From contig JASMLR010000010.1 in NCBI GenBank assembly GCA_030748575.1, positions 1 through 64,000 of the forward strand: a stretch of DNA of 64,000 bases, given 5' to 3'. Under the pieces are notes generated by a model. That model saw only the letters and a program-made list of their open reading frames with translations. It searched no databases and was not told the origin of the DNA. Of this stretch, positions 9,206 through 16,466 are shown piece after piece (position 1 is the first letter of the stretch; each line of letters opens with the position of its first letter). Origin of the DNA: Phycisphaerales bacterium (GTDB lineage: Bacteria > Planctomycetota > Phycisphaerae > Phycisphaerales > SM1A02). A program made the translations under genes and the position numbers.

Positions 9206-9392
9206 CCTCAAGAGGACCTGCCCCACACAACGCGTATCTCACTCGGCCTCCCTGTGAACGTGTACATGCCCGATTCACCGCTTTGCACATGGTGGCGGAG
9301 TATCGCGATCTTCACGCCCAACTCAGCGCTCAATAGGACTTGGCCCACACAACGCGTTTCTCACTCGGCTTCCCTGTGAAAATGCACGTGCC
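9149..9392. repeat. 122-bp tandem duplication across the GT/proS junction
   Basis: Bases 9149-9270 and 9271-9392 align without gaps at an offset of 122, with about 20 mismatches by hand count. Each copy contains the end of the glycosyltransferase gene (HMVA-YRDL-AQL on the plus strand) and the end of proS (FTGKPSE-RVVW on the minus strand). Glycosyltransferase translation stops in copy 1 and proS translation stops in copy 2, leaving the other halves as decaying remnants. The junction shows microhomology: CGATTCACCG at the copy start and CGGTTCGCCG inside proS. Confidence 0.9.
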
Positions 9393-10850
9393 CGGTTCGC
9401 CGCCGGAGCAGGGGATGCAGCGAACGGTGACGCCCATCTCGTCGTTGATCCGGTCTTCGACCGCCTCATCCCCGCAGAAGTGCGCCCACGCGAATCCACC
9501 GTGGGGGGGTGTGGGTTCGCCCTCCGGCGCGGCGAAGTACTCGCGGAACTCCGCTTCTGAGTCGATCTCGCACGTGTTCGCATCGCGGAAGGCGGCCGCC
9601 TGCTCGTAGAGGGTCGCCTGAATCTCTTCAAGAATCTCGTGGGCACGCGAAACGAAGGCTGTGCGGTCCACAGACTCCTTGTCCTTGTGTCCCTTGTCTC
9701 GGCGGGCCATGAAGACGCTGTCTCCGGCCATGTCGCGTTCGCCGACCTCCAACCGAATGGGCACGCCGCGGCGCACCCACTGCCAGTTCTTCTCCCCACC
9801 GCGAAGATCCCTCGTGTCGATCTCCACTTCGATGTGTCGGCCGTGGAATGGAATCACGCGGAGGTCGTCTGCAATCTTCCGGCAATAGTTGAGAACGGCT
9901 TCGGGGTCCTGGGCTCGCCCGGTCATCGGCAGGATGACGACATGGGCTGGGGCCAGCCGCGGCGGAAGCCGAAGCCCGTCATCGTCGCCATGGGTCATGA
10001 CCATGGCCCCGACGAGGCGTGTCGACACGCCCCAGGAAGTGGTCCAGCAATGCTCCAGCCTTCCCTCTTCGCTCTGGTAGGTGATGTCCTGCGCTTTGGC
10101 AAAGTTCTGCCCGAGGAAGTGTGATGTACCGGCCTGAAGCGCCTTGCGGTCCTGCATCATGGCCTCGATGCACAACGTGCGGACCGCCCCGGGGAATCGC
10201 TCTCCAGCCGTCTTCTCGCCCGTGATGACCGGCATCGCCATCCAGTTCTCGGCGAAATCGGCGTAGACGTCGAGCATCCGCTCCGTCTCCTCCATCGCCT
10301 CTTCCGGTGTGGCGTGGGCGGTGTGCCCCTCCTGCCAGAGAAACTCGCTCGTTCGCAGGAAGAGCCGTGTCCGCATCTCCCACCGCACGACATTGGCCCA
10401 TTGATTGATCAACAGCGGCAGATCGCGGTACGACTCAATCCAGCGGCTGAAGGCATCCCCGATGATGGTCTCACTTGTGGGCCGCACGATGAGCGGCTCT
10501 TCAAGTTCGCCGGCTGGCACGAGCCCGCCATCCGGTCCTGCTTCAAGCCGGTGGTGAGTGACCACCGCGCACTCTTTGGCGAAGCCGTCGACGTGCTCGG
10601 CTTCCTTCTCAAGAAACCGCTTGGGAATGAATAGCGGGAAGTAGGCATTGCGGTGCCCGGTCGCCTTGAACATGCCGTCGAGGACGCGCTGGTAGTTCTC
10701 CCAGAGCGCGCAGCCCCACGGCTTGATGACCATGCAGCCACGCACGGCGGATGTCTCCGCAAGATCAGCGCGGCGGACGACCTGCTGATACCACTCCGGG
10801 TAGTTTTCGGCCCTGGTGGGGGTGATTGCCGTCTTTGCCTTGGTGGCCAT
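9330..10850 (-). CDS. proS: Prolyl-tRNA synthetase, archaeal/eukaryotic type
   Basis: This cytosolic enzyme charges tRNA-Pro with proline. At 506 residues without the large editing insertion it is the short, archaeal-like ProS. Class II motifs are visible: VRPTSETIIGDAFSRWI, WANVVRWEMRTRLFLRTSEFLWQEGHTAH (motif 2 area), and a C-terminal region with FHGRHIEVEIDTRD, ending in WAKSY. The start is placed at MATKAKTAITPTRA because a -10 hexamer (TATCCT) lies 7 nt before it; the 81 extra codons in the track ORF are low-complexity. Its 3' end lies in the second copy of the 122-bp duplication. Confidence 0.95.
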   Translation of the reverse strand: MATKAKTAITPTRAENYPEWYQQVVRRADLAETSAVRGCMVIKPWGCALWENYQRVLDGMFKATGHRNAYFPLFIPKRFLEKEAEHVDGFAKECAVVTHHRLEAGPDGGLVPAGELEEPLIVRPTSETIIGDAFSRWIESYRDLPLLINQWANVVRWEMRTRLFLRTSEFLWQEGHTAHATPEEAMEETERMLDVYADFAENWMAMPVITGEKTAGERFPGAVRTLCIEAMMQDRKALQAGTSHFLGQNFAKAQDITYQSEEGRLEHCWTTSWGVSTRLVGAMVMTHGDDDGLRLPPRLAPAHVVILPMTGRAQDPEAVLNYCRKIADDLRVIPFHGRHIEVEIDTRDLRGGEKNWQWVRRGVPIRLEVGERDMAGDSVFMARRDKGHKDKESVDRTAFVSRAHEILEEIQATLYEQAAAFRDANTCEIDSEAEFREYFAAPEGEPTPPHGGFAWAHFCGDEAVEDRINDEMGVTVRCIPCSGGEPGTCIFTGKPSEKRVVWAKSY

Positions 10851-10857
10851 GGCGGGC

Positions 10858-10863
10858 AGGATA
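10858..10863 (-). promoter_or_regulatory. Leaderless-type -10 of proS
   Basis: TATCCT on the minus strand is separated from the ATG by 7 nt (GCCCGCC). There is no Shine-Dalgarno site, so a leaderless mRNA is predicted. Confidence 0.6.
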
Positions 10864-11059
10864 GAGGATTCACCTCCCGGGCCGCCTTCCCGCGAGGGTC
10901 GCGCATGTGTCATGTGCGGTCGCGGCGGCGAAGGTGCTTTGCCCGGGCCATTCGGTCCGGCGCCGCGACCGACGCTTCTTGGCAGCACGGGCAGCTCGCG
11001 CGCCGTCCCTGTACGCCGCCATCGCGCAGGCTCGTCCCGTGGCCTCATTCCACGTGCCG

Positions 11060-11065
11060 TAGAAT
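11060..11065 (+). promoter_or_regulatory. Leaderless-type -10 of the UbiA gene
   Basis: TAGAAT ends 6 nt before the GTG start at 11072; no Shine-Dalgarno site is present. Confidence 0.55.
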
Positions 11066-11071
11066 TCGGGC

Positions 11072-12004
11072 GTGAATACAACGGCCATCCCACGCTGGAG
11101 CGTCCCGGGCGCCATGCTCTCGGACATCAAGATCGCGCATAGCGTGTTCGCCATGCCCTTTGCGCTGCTGGGCGGCGCGATGGCGGCGTGGCCTCCGCCC
11201 GGGAGCGGCCTCGAGCCTGTTGCGGGGCAGCGTCTCGTTTGGATCGCGGTGCTGGTTGTCGCAGCCATGGTGGCTGCGCGAACGGCGGCCATGCTGTCAA
11301 ACCGATTGCTCGACCGTGGCATCGACGCAAGGAATCCGCGCACCGCTGGCCGGCCGCTGGCCGCGGGTTCGGCCTCGGCGGCCGCCTATGGATGGGGGCT
11401 TGCGGTCTCCGCAGCGGCGGTGGTGGCGATCGCCAGTGTGTTCTGGTGGGCGTTCAGCAATCCGTGGCCCGTGATGTTGTCGCTTCCGGTGCTGGCATGG
11501 ATCTGCGCGTACGGCTTGTTCAAGCGGTTCTCCTCGCTCTGCCACATCTGGCTTGGCGCCTCGCTGGCCATCAGCGTTCCCGCGGCAGCCGTGGCGGTCG
11601 ATCCGTCCGCCGTCGCATCCAACGCCAGCGTCTGGCTGCTGGCCGGCATGGTGCTCTGCTGGGTCGCCGGTTTCGATGTGATCTATGCGCTGCAGGACGT
11701 GGAGGTCGATCGCGCAGAGGGCCTGCACTCCATGCCGGCCAGACTCGGCGCGGCCGGAGCGGTGGCCGTGAGCCGAAGCCTGCACGTGGCGGCGGTGCTG
11801 CTCCTTCTGATCGTTTGGACCGTCGACGTTCGCTTCGGTGGCGTGTTCCTGGCAGGCGTATGTGTGGTTACCACACTTCTGGTGATTGAGCATGCCACAC
11901 TCAAGTCGTGGGGGACGTCCAGAATGGCTGTCACGTTCTTCACCCTCAACGGGATCGTGGCGTGCGTGCTGGGGGCCGCGGGGATCGCTGACCTCGTGAT
12001 GTAA
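11072..12004 (+). CDS. UbiA-family prenyltransferase, 4-hydroxybenzoate/MqnP-like
   Basis: This integral-membrane enzyme joins a polyprenyl diphosphate to an aromatic ring in quinone biosynthesis. The 310 residues carry about eight hydrophobic helices and both Asp-rich motifs: NRLLDRGIDARNPRTAGRPL (about residue 74), whose NPRT-R-L wording is common in UbiA and the menaquinone (futalosine pathway) enzyme MqnP, and ALQDVEVDRAEGLHSMPARLG (about 207). The GTG start follows a TAGAAT hexamer at leaderless spacing. No other quinone gene is adjacent, so UbiA and MqnP cannot be told apart here. Confidence 0.87.
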   Translation: MNTTAIPRWSVPGAMLSDIKIAHSVFAMPFALLGGAMAAWPPPGSGLEPVAGQRLVWIAVLVVAAMVAARTAAMLSNRLLDRGIDARNPRTAGRPLAAGSASAAAYGWGLAVSAAAVVAIASVFWWAFSNPWPVMLSLPVLAWICAYGLFKRFSSLCHIWLGASLAISVPAAAVAVDPSAVASNASVWLLAGMVLCWVAGFDVIYALQDVEVDRAEGLHSMPARLGAAGAVAVSRSLHVAAVLLLLIVWTVDVRFGGVFLAGVCVVTTLLVIEHATLKSWGTSRMAVTFFTLNGIVACVLGAAGIADLVM

Positions 12005-12104
12005 GGGGCTCCGAGGGCCGGAAATAGCACCTCGGAGCAATGACGGCTTGCGTTGGGGAGTGAGTGAAGTACGCTTGGGGTCCCGCGTGGTGCGGGTGAA
12101 CGCC

Positions 12105-13037
12105 ATGCATCGAAGAATGAGCACATGGATCGGATTGGCGGCGGTTGCGGCCGCCTGGAGCACGCCGGCTGAGGCGGGCGATGTTGAGGACATTGTGCAT
12201 GTCATCGTGATGGCAGGCCAGTCCAACATGGTCGGCGGCGCATCCGTTGAGGATGTGGACCCTGTCCTTCAGCCGTGGATCGAGGAAATGCCCGCGGTCC
12301 CCTATCGGCAGTGGCTCAATGGCAGCGAACACGGCCAAGATGCGTGGGACGCGCACCTGCAACCTCGCGCCATCCACTTCGGTCCGGAGATGGCGTTCAC
12401 GCATCGGCTGGCGGAGGCAAGGCCGAACCACCAGATCGCCATTATCAAGATGGCGCAGAACGGGACCAATCTGGGCTGCACCTGGCATCCGGATGGATGC
12501 GGGCACCACCTCTATCAGATGCTCAAGAACATCACGCTGTATTGGATCGAGGACCTGGAACGCGACGGGATCGAGGCGAGGCTCGCGGGGTTTGTATGGG
12601 TCCAAGGCGAAGCAGACTCCACCGCTGCGTGGGCGGCCGCGTCGTACTACGAGAATCTCAGGGATCTGGTCGAGACGCTGCGAATCGATCTGCACCGGCC
12701 GGAGTTGCCATTTGTCGCGGTCCGCGTGCATCCGCGGGACATCGACTATGCCTACAACCCGGAAGTCCGGGCGGCCATGCGGACACTCTCCGTGGAGGAT
12801 CCATGGGTGGACAGTGTGGGCATCAGTGATCTTGCGCTGCGGGACGATGACATTCACCTGGCCGCCGACAGCATGGTGCATGCGGGCATTCGGGCCGCCG
12901 ACTCGTTTCTGGCCATCGGCTGCCTGGATACCGTCGAAGAGGCGCCGGACTGCTGGGGAGATTTCGACGGCGACGAGGACCTCGGCGTACCGGACATTCT
13001 TGAGTTGCTGTCGGCATGGGGGCCCTGTGGGCCATGA
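12105..13037 (+). CDS. Secreted SGNH-like sialate O-acetylesterase-family protein with a dockerin-like end
   Basis: This 310-residue exported esterase has a signal peptide (MHRRMSTWIGLAAVAAAWSTPAEA). The family's catalytic features are intact: GQSNMVGG near residue 42 (nucleophile Ser), GFVWVQGEADS near 160, and DDDIHLAAD near 250 (Asp-His). The C-terminus has one dockerin-like half (GDFDGDEDLGVPDILELLSAWGPC). It probably removes acetyl groups from polysaccharides outside the cytoplasm. The ATG at 12105 is chosen for the signal peptide; only a weak GGGTGA precedes it. Its stop overlaps the start of the next, paralogous gene. Confidence 0.85.
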   Translation: MHRRMSTWIGLAAVAAAWSTPAEAGDVEDIVHVIVMAGQSNMVGGASVEDVDPVLQPWIEEMPAVPYRQWLNGSEHGQDAWDAHLQPRAIHFGPEMAFTHRLAEARPNHQIAIIKMAQNGTNLGCTWHPDGCGHHLYQMLKNITLYWIEDLERDGIEARLAGFVWVQGEADSTAAWAAASYYENLRDLVETLRIDLHRPELPFVAVRVHPRDIDYAYNPEVRAAMRTLSVEDPWVDSVGISDLALRDDDIHLAADSMVHAGIRAADSFLAIGCLDTVEEAPDCWGDFDGDEDLGVPDILELLSAWGPCGP

Positions 13038-14077
13038 TGATGCGTCGTCTCATGCTGTTCGCGTCCGTTGTGACTGCCGCCGCGCAGGCCGACTCGATCG
13101 ACCTGGTGCTTCTCGCCGGAGACGGCAACGTGGGCCGCATTGGGCAGACCTTCGCCACGCCTCCGCAGCACACCGAATCGATCGTGCCGCAGCCGACCGT
13201 ATTGCTGCGAAGTGCTGTTGACGGGGTGGATGATGTCACCGAGTGGGTTCAGGCGGCGCCGCAAGGCGTTGAGTTCGGCATCGAGATGAGTCTGGCCCAC
13301 ACGCTGGCTGCCTTCCACCCGGACCGTACGTTCGGGATCATGCGGTACGCGGTGAGCGACGCCTCCATGGCCTGCGATTGGCAGCCCGGCGACTGTGGAT
13401 CGGCGGTGCTCCAGAGCATGCTGGACCGTGTGGACGTATGGGCAGGCGAACTGGTGGCGAGCGGGCACGAGGTGCGTCTGGCAGGCGTGGTCTTCGTGCA
13501 TGGACAAACTGACTCCATCGATCAGGCCGCAGCCGACGCCTACGCTGGCAACCTCGGCCTCCTGTCGGCTGCGATCCGGGACGCCTTCGGCAACCCTGAC
13601 CTTCCGTTCGTGTTCGGGATTCCCCCGATGAGCGGCGACTGGACGACCACGGTCGGCCGCGGCGTTGATGACCATGCCCGCGGGGATGACAAGGTTGCCT
13701 CGGTCAACCTCACGACGGGCCGGTCCGAAGATGGCCTGTTCCGGGAAACCGGACTGGTCGCCGCTGGTATCGCGCTGGGCGATGCACTCCTGGGCCGGGA
13801 TCCGCTCGACCAGGCGGTCTACTCCGCGAACTGCCCGCAGGACCTGCTGCCCAACGGGGTCGTGGATGTGGCGGACCTTCTCTATCTGATGAGTAGTTGG
13901 GGCCCGTGCGGCCGCTGCCGGTATGACTTCAACATGGACGGGCTCATCAACGTGGATGATCTGTTGGTGGTCATCGGGGCATGGGGGACGCCCGATGCCG
14001 ACGTCACGGGCGACGGCTTTACGGACGTCAATGACATGCTTGCCGTCATTGGTGCTTGGGGTCCCTGCGAGCGCTGA
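13034..14077 (+). CDS. SGNH-like paralogue with degraded active site and three dockerin-like repeats
   Basis: This 347-residue exported protein is a tandem paralogue of the preceding esterase, with the same block order. The nucleophile motif GQSNM is replaced by AGDGNVG and the QGExD block by FVHGQTDS, so esterase activity is probably lost. The signal peptide is MMMRRLMLFASVVTAAAQA. The C-terminus carries three dockerin-like repeats (LPNGVVDVADLLYLM, FNMDGLINVDDLLVVI, VTGDGFTDVNDMLAVI), more than its neighbour. ATGA overlap couples it to the upstream gene. It may have become a binding or scaffold protein; that is inference. Its stop codon abuts the stop of the convergent isomerase gene with no spacer. 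Confidence 0.75.
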   Translation: MMMRRLMLFASVVTAAAQADSIDLVLLAGDGNVGRIGQTFATPPQHTESIVPQPTVLLRSAVDGVDDVTEWVQAAPQGVEFGIEMSLAHTLAAFHPDRTFGIMRYAVSDASMACDWQPGDCGSAVLQSMLDRVDVWAGELVASGHEVRLAGVVFVHGQTDSIDQAAADAYAGNLGLLSAAIRDAFGNPDLPFVFGIPPMSGDWTTTVGRGVDDHARGDDKVASVNLTTGRSEDGLFRETGLVAAGIALGDALLGRDPLDQAVYSANCPQDLLPNGVVDVADLLYLMSSWGPCGRCRYDFNMDGLINVDDLLVVIGAWGTPDADVTGDGFTDVNDMLAVIGAWGPCER

Positions 14078-15052
14078 TCAGGCAACCCGCGGCTGCGCCA
14101 CAAGAATGGATGCGTTCGGGCCCAGCTCGACCGACGCCTGTTCCATCGCTGCCGGAAGCAGCGCCGTGCTGCCCACCTGCAGGCGTGCTGCGCCGCCGGG
14201 TCCGGTGGCATGGGCCGTGCCGCTGAGGCACATGAGCACCATGGGTGCCCGACCAAGATCGGACCGCCAGTTGGTTGCCTCCACCGTGTCCACCCGTCGC
14301 ATCACGAACCAGGGCGTGTCGGCAAGCAGTGTCTCCGCGAGACCTTCGCAGGCGGGCGGGGGTTGGACCTCATCGGGCGGAGGCGTATCAAAGTCGATGC
14401 ATGCGAGCGACTCGGGCACGTGCATCGCGCGTCCGGTTCGGCCCCAGTCCCACAATCGAAAGGTCGTGTCGCTCGTCGTTTGCACCTCGGCGACCAGCAC
14501 ACCCGTGCCGAGTGCATGGCAGGTGCCGCTGGGCAACGTGTGGCAGGCGCCGACCTGTGCGGCTCGCCACTGGAGGCACTCGGTCAGCGTGCCTGCATCG
14601 AGGGCTGCCTGCATCGAGGCCGCGGTCGTACCCGGTTCCACGCCGGCCCAGATCCGGCTGCCCGGATCCGCGTCCATGATGACCCAGGCTTCGCTCTTGA
14701 GAAACGCGTCGGGGTGGGTGGCGGCCCACTGTTCATCCGGATGCACCTGCACAGAGAGGTTGTCGCATGCGTCGAGAAACTTGATCAACAGGGGGAATCG
14801 GTGCTCGGCGCTGAGTGCGGCATCGCCCATCAACGCGTCGTGGTGGGTTTCGACCAGCGTGCGGAGGCTGACCCCTTCCAACGGGCCGCTCGAAACGACG
14901 CTCGTGGGCCCATCGCCAGGCAGGTCGGCGATTTCCCAGGATTCACCCACGGCCTCACCCTCGGGGAGGGTCTTGCCAAGTGCCTCCAGACGTCGACCGC
15001 CCCAGACCTTCGGGACCAGGATGGGCGTGAACTGCAGTGGGGCGTCGAGCAT
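14078..15052 (-). CDS. manA: Mannose-6-phosphate isomerase, class I (cupin type)
   Basis: This cytosolic zinc enzyme interconverts fructose-6-phosphate and mannose-6-phosphate and feeds GDP-mannose synthesis for surface glycans. The 324-residue length matches the short Bacillus-like form. Visible features are PKVWGGRRLEALGK at the N-terminus, GESWEIADLP, the metal-binding SVQVHPDE (about residue 100), KSEAWVIMDA, and SGTCHALGTGVLVAEVQ...TFRLWDWGR with a His ligand and the active-site Arg. The ATG at 15052 has AAGGATG 4 nt upstream and is over 30 nt from the TATGCT -10, so this mRNA has a normal leader. Confidence 0.93.
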   Translation of the reverse strand: MLDAPLQFTPILVPKVWGGRRLEALGKTLPEGEAVGESWEIADLPGDGPTSVVSSGPLEGVSLRTLVETHHDALMGDAALSAEHRFPLLIKFLDACDNLSVQVHPDEQWAATHPDAFLKSEAWVIMDADPGSRIWAGVEPGTTAASMQAALDAGTLTECLQWRAAQVGACHTLPSGTCHALGTGVLVAEVQTTSDTTFRLWDWGRTGRAMHVPESLACIDFDTPPPDEVQPPPACEGLAETLLADTPWFVMRRVDTVEATNWRSDLGRAPMVLMCLSGTAHATGPGGAARLQVGSTALLPAAMEQASVELGPNASILVAQPRVA

Positions 15053-15083
15053 GGCACATCCTTGCGTCGAAGTCGAGAGTGCG

Positions 15084-15090
15084 TAGCATA
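15084..15090. promoter_or_regulatory. Symmetric divergent -10 (TAGCATA)
   Basis: The heptamer TAGCATA reads TAGCAT on the plus strand, 6 nt before the GTG at 15096, and TATGCT on the minus strand, 32 nt before the isomerase ATG. One element can serve both genes, leaderless to the right and leadered to the left. Confidence 0.5.
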
Positions 15091-15095
15091 GAGGT

Positions 15096-15497
15096 GTGAT
15101 ACGCCCGTGCTCGATTCTGGCAGTGCTGACGTGTTCGCTCGATGTCTCGGGCGGCGTGGTCTTGCACATGCCGCCTCCGCCGAGCCGTCCGGCTTCGGCG
15201 GCTGCCGTCACGCCGCTGCAGCGGTTCGCGGTCGGGGAGCCGGCGAAGGACCGGGCGGGCCGCGTCATTCTGCAGCAGGTGACGTCTTCACCGCGTGTGG
15301 GAAACGGCTGGGGCGGATACGGCCGGGGGGGATACGGATGGGGCGGATACGGGTGGGGTGGATACGGCTGGGGCTGGGGCGGATGGGGACCGATGGTCGT
15401 CGTCGACTGCTGTCACCCATGCAGGCCGGTGCGGCCGGTCTGCGATTCGAGGCCCCGCGGCATGGTGTTCGGGTCCGGGCTCATGGCAGCCTGGTGA
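15096..15497 (+). CDS. Small Gly/Tyr/Trp-repeat protein, probably exported
   Basis: This 133-residue protein of unknown function has a weakly hydrophobic N-terminus (IRPCSILAVLTCSLDVSGGVV) that may be a signal peptide. At about residues 70-97 a GWGGYG repeat appears as GRGGYGWGGYGWGGYGWGWGGWG, followed by a Cys-rich CCHPCRPVRPVC segment. Such Gly/aromatic repeats occur in sticky or structural envelope proteins. The GTG start is supported by a TAGCAT hexamer 6 nt upstream. It ends 6 nt before the stop of the convergent dehydratase gene. Confidence 0.6.
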   Translation: MIRPCSILAVLTCSLDVSGGVVLHMPPPPSRPASAAAVTPLQRFAVGEPAKDRAGRVILQQVTSSPRVGNGWGGYGRGGYGWGGYGWGGYGWGWGGWGPMVVVDCCHPCRPVRPVCDSRPRGMVFGSGLMAAW

Positions 15498-15503
15498 ATC
15501 GAT

Positions 15504-15989
15504 TCAGATCCGCATACCCGTGCACTCGACCTCAAAGATCACCTGTCCATCCTTGAGGCCCTGCGCCTGGCAGGCGAACCGCCGACGCTGAAACTTCTTT
15601 TCAACCGCAAGCAGCACAAGCGTGTCCCCGGGCTCGGCGCTTCCGCGGAACACGCCATGCTCGACGCGGGTGAATCCAAGGAACCCGTCGAACTGCAGGT
15701 TGTCCGCCTCCAGGCGGTACTTGTACAGGACGCTGCTGAGTTGGGCGGCCGCTTCAATCATCATGACGCCGGGGAGCAGCGGGCGGCCCGGAATATGCCC
15801 CGGCACCCAGAACTCGTCATCGCGGAGCGTCTTGACGCCTATCGCGTGCTTGGCGGGCGGGTCGATCCACACCACGCGGTCCAGTTGCCGCATGTCTCCC
15901 GACTGCGGAAGCAACTCGTCCAGCCGGTCCGGAGGTACGTGTACGTGTGAGAGATCGTGGCCGGCAATGTCAAACAGAGGATCTGCCAT
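15504..15989 (-). CDS. FabZ-like 3-hydroxyacyl-ACP dehydratase (hotdog fold)
   Basis: This 161-residue hotdog-fold protein resembles beta-hydroxyacyl-ACP dehydratase FabZ, which removes water during fatty-acid elongation. The FabZ signature is seen as FWVPGHIPGRPLLPGVMMIEAAAQ (about residues 63-86), with catalytic His in PGHIPG and Glu in MIEAAAQ. The N-terminal 45 residues are longer than in typical FabZ. The ATG at 15989 is chosen over the GTG at 16001, which overlaps the -10 (TATCGT at 16000-16005). FabZ or a related acyl dehydratase cannot be told apart. Confidence 0.8.
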   Translation of the reverse strand: MADPLFDIAGHDLSHVHVPPDRLDELLPQSGDMRQLDRVVWIDPPAKHAIGVKTLRDDEFWVPGHIPGRPLLPGVMMIEAAAQLSSVLYKYRLEADNLQFDGFLGFTRVEHGVFRGSAEPGDTLVLLAVEKKFQRRRFACQAQGLKDGQVIFEVECTGMRI

Positions 15990-16044
15990 CGGGCCGGACA
16001 CGATACCGCCATTGGGTGCGGGGCGGCGAGGGATGCCGCGGAGC

Positions 16045-16097
16045 CCGAAAAATCACACAACCACCGGCGCCCGATCGAAGTCGGGGGCCGGTGGTTG
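16045..16097 (-). terminator. Rho-independent terminator of the Hc1 gene
   Basis: CAACCACCGGC pairs with GCCGGTGGTTG as an 11-bp stem with additional inner pairs. On the minus strand it is followed by TGATTTTTC, a clear T-tract. It lies 27 nt after the Hc1 stop. Confidence 0.85.
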
Positions 16098-16123
16098 CAT
16101 CAAGGCACACGCTGGGCGGCTGG

Positions 16124-16300
16124 TCAGCCGTCCCGCATGGACAGGACTTCCTTGCGGACCTCCTGCGCAGCGTTCTTGATGTCCTGCATGGCCTTGCGGA
16201 CCCGCGTGCCTGCGGCCTTGTTGCCACCAGCGCACTTTGCGACATCGTCGGCTGTTGCCTCGATGAGATTCTTCAGGTTTTCGTACGACTGCATCGACAT
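16124..16300 (-). CDS. Histone H1-like protein of the Hc1 family
   Basis: This very small (58-residue) DNA-binding protein matches the short Hc1-like proteins of several bacterial phyla. The segment GNKAAGTRVRKAMQDIKNAAQEVRKEV is close to the family pattern of a Lys/Arg-rich helix. The function is likely nucleoid compaction or transcription modulation. The start at 16300 (MSMQSYENL) has GGAGGA just upstream; MQSYENL at 16294 is an alternative. The track ORF includes 23 extra codons. It has its own terminator and seems monocistronic. Confidence 0.8.
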   Translation of the reverse strand: MSMQSYENLKNLIEATADDVAKCAGGNKAAGTRVRKAMQDIKNAAQEVRKEVLSMRDG

Positions 16301-16466
16301 GACGTCCTCCGCCTTGCCCCTTTGGGCTCGCAAGGCCCACCCGCACGCCGGGAGGCCTGGACCCATCACTGGCGACAGTATCGGTCATCGCCCCCCGATT
16401 CCCTCGGTTTTGGGCATGTAGCGGCCCATTCGGGCCCTTTGTTCGGGTGCTGTTCGGTGTCCCGGG

